From: Spirosoma sp. KCTC 42546
Lineage (GTDB): Bacteria > Bacteroidota > Bacteroidia > Cytophagales > Spirosomataceae
Assembly (NCBI RefSeq): GCF_006965485.1
Contig: NZ_CP041360.1
Span: 4,630,501 to 4,694,500 of the forward strand
DNA length: 64,000 nucleotides
Reading direction: 5' to 3'
The notes beneath the pieces are model-generated. The model was not told the DNA's origin and ran no database searches. It saw only the letters and a list, made by a program, of their open reading frames with translations. Positions 63,767 through 64,000 of the stretch are shown here, in pieces. Both the position numbers and the translations under genes were made by a program. Position 1 is the stretch's first letter; every line of letters starts with the position of its first letter.

Positions 63767-64000
63767 ATGTTACGATTAGGCATTCTAGGATTAGGCGAAG
63801 GGCGCAGTACGATGTCAGCGGCACTGTCGAGCCCGAATTATGAGTTGGTGAAAGTTTGCGATCAGAAAATCGAACTGTGCCAACAACGAGCCAAAGAGTT
63901 TGATTTTCAACACTATACGGCCAACTACCAGGATTTGCTCGATGATCCAACCCTTGACGTCATCGCGATTTATACGCCCGATAAATTCCACGCGGAGCAT
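63767..64000 (+). CDS. Gfo/Idh/MocA-family oxidoreductase, 3' end outside window
   Basis: The first 78 codons are visible. The N terminus MLRLGILGLGEGRSTMSAAL is a Rossmann NAD(P)-binding start, followed by VKVCDQKIELCQQRAKEF and the family motif IAIYTPDKFHAEH at the window edge. An in-frame ATG at 63740 would add nine residues before the first strand and is less likely. Unlike the gene at 44626 it has no export signal, so it should act in the cytoplasm, probably on a sugar released by locus 2. Confidence 0.85.
   Translation, partial: MLRLGILGLGEGRSTMSAALSSPNYELVKVCDQKIELCQQRAKEFDFQHYTANYQDLLDDPTLDVIAIYTPDKFHAEH

Overview
The window looks like part of a Bacteroidota chromosome, most likely an aerobic, soil- or plant-associated member of the Cytophagales such as Spirosoma. 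This rests on the following: two SusC/SusD pairs, an ECF sigma/FecR anti-sigma pair in front of one of them, LytS/LytTR and OmpR-type two-component systems, Bacteroidota-style short signal peptides and lipoboxes, and the near absence of Shine-Dalgarno sequences. The genus is inferred from overall style, not from a marker gene. I saw no rRNA, tRNA, CRISPR, integrase or complete insertion sequence.

Layout. (1) 1-8082: the 3' part of a GH78-type alpha-L-rhamnosidase, a small accessory patch (an Rpn-like fragment, an AT-rich hypothetical gene and two small membrane proteins), a GH127 beta-L-arabinofuranosidase and a large secreted uronidase-like hydrolase. (2) 8218-16827: a regulatory block. It holds an OmpR-type regulator/kinase operon followed by a small secreted protein behind a phased CTAA operator array, a TerB-like gene, a TonB-dependent receptor divergent from a LytS/LytTR pair, and a DeoR repressor. 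(3) 17241-47747: polysaccharide utilisation locus 1. The order is ECF sigma, FecR, SusC with STN domain, SusD, a tandem DUF1080 protein, an unknown secreted protein, a beta-propeller/HEAT/cytochrome c protein, GH92, GH27, a second propeller/cytochrome c protein, a second GH27, an unknown secreted protein, a ceramidase-like membrane protein, GH78, a Tat-exported Gfo/Idh/MocA oxidoreductase and a sulfatase. (4) 47776-50520: a minus-strand protein with a TonB plug but no barrel. (5) 50932-64000: locus 2. The order is SusC, SusD, a GH140-like protein, GH43, GH2, a beta-helix protein with a rhamnose-mutarotase-like tail, and the start of another Gfo/Idh/MocA oxidoreductase.

How the genes work together. 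The enzymes (rhamnosidases, arabinofuranosidase, alpha-galactosidases, beta-galactosidase, apiosidase-like, GH43, uronidase-like, sulfatase) suggest plant cell-wall glycans such as pectin side chains or arabinogalactan. SusC/SusD would import oligosaccharides and the ECF/FecR pair would sense substrate through the STN domain of the first SusC. A second, oxidative theme runs through locus 1: two c-type cytochrome fusion proteins, a DUF1080 (3-keto-glycoside hydrolase family) protein and Gfo/Idh/MocA oxidoreductases. Together they could break glycosides by oxidising a sugar first.

The most unusual DNA-level feature is about twenty long, often perfect, intergenic inverted repeats of several families. 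Many sit 8-40 bases before a start codon or directly after a stop codon. Some share modules or are fused to one another.
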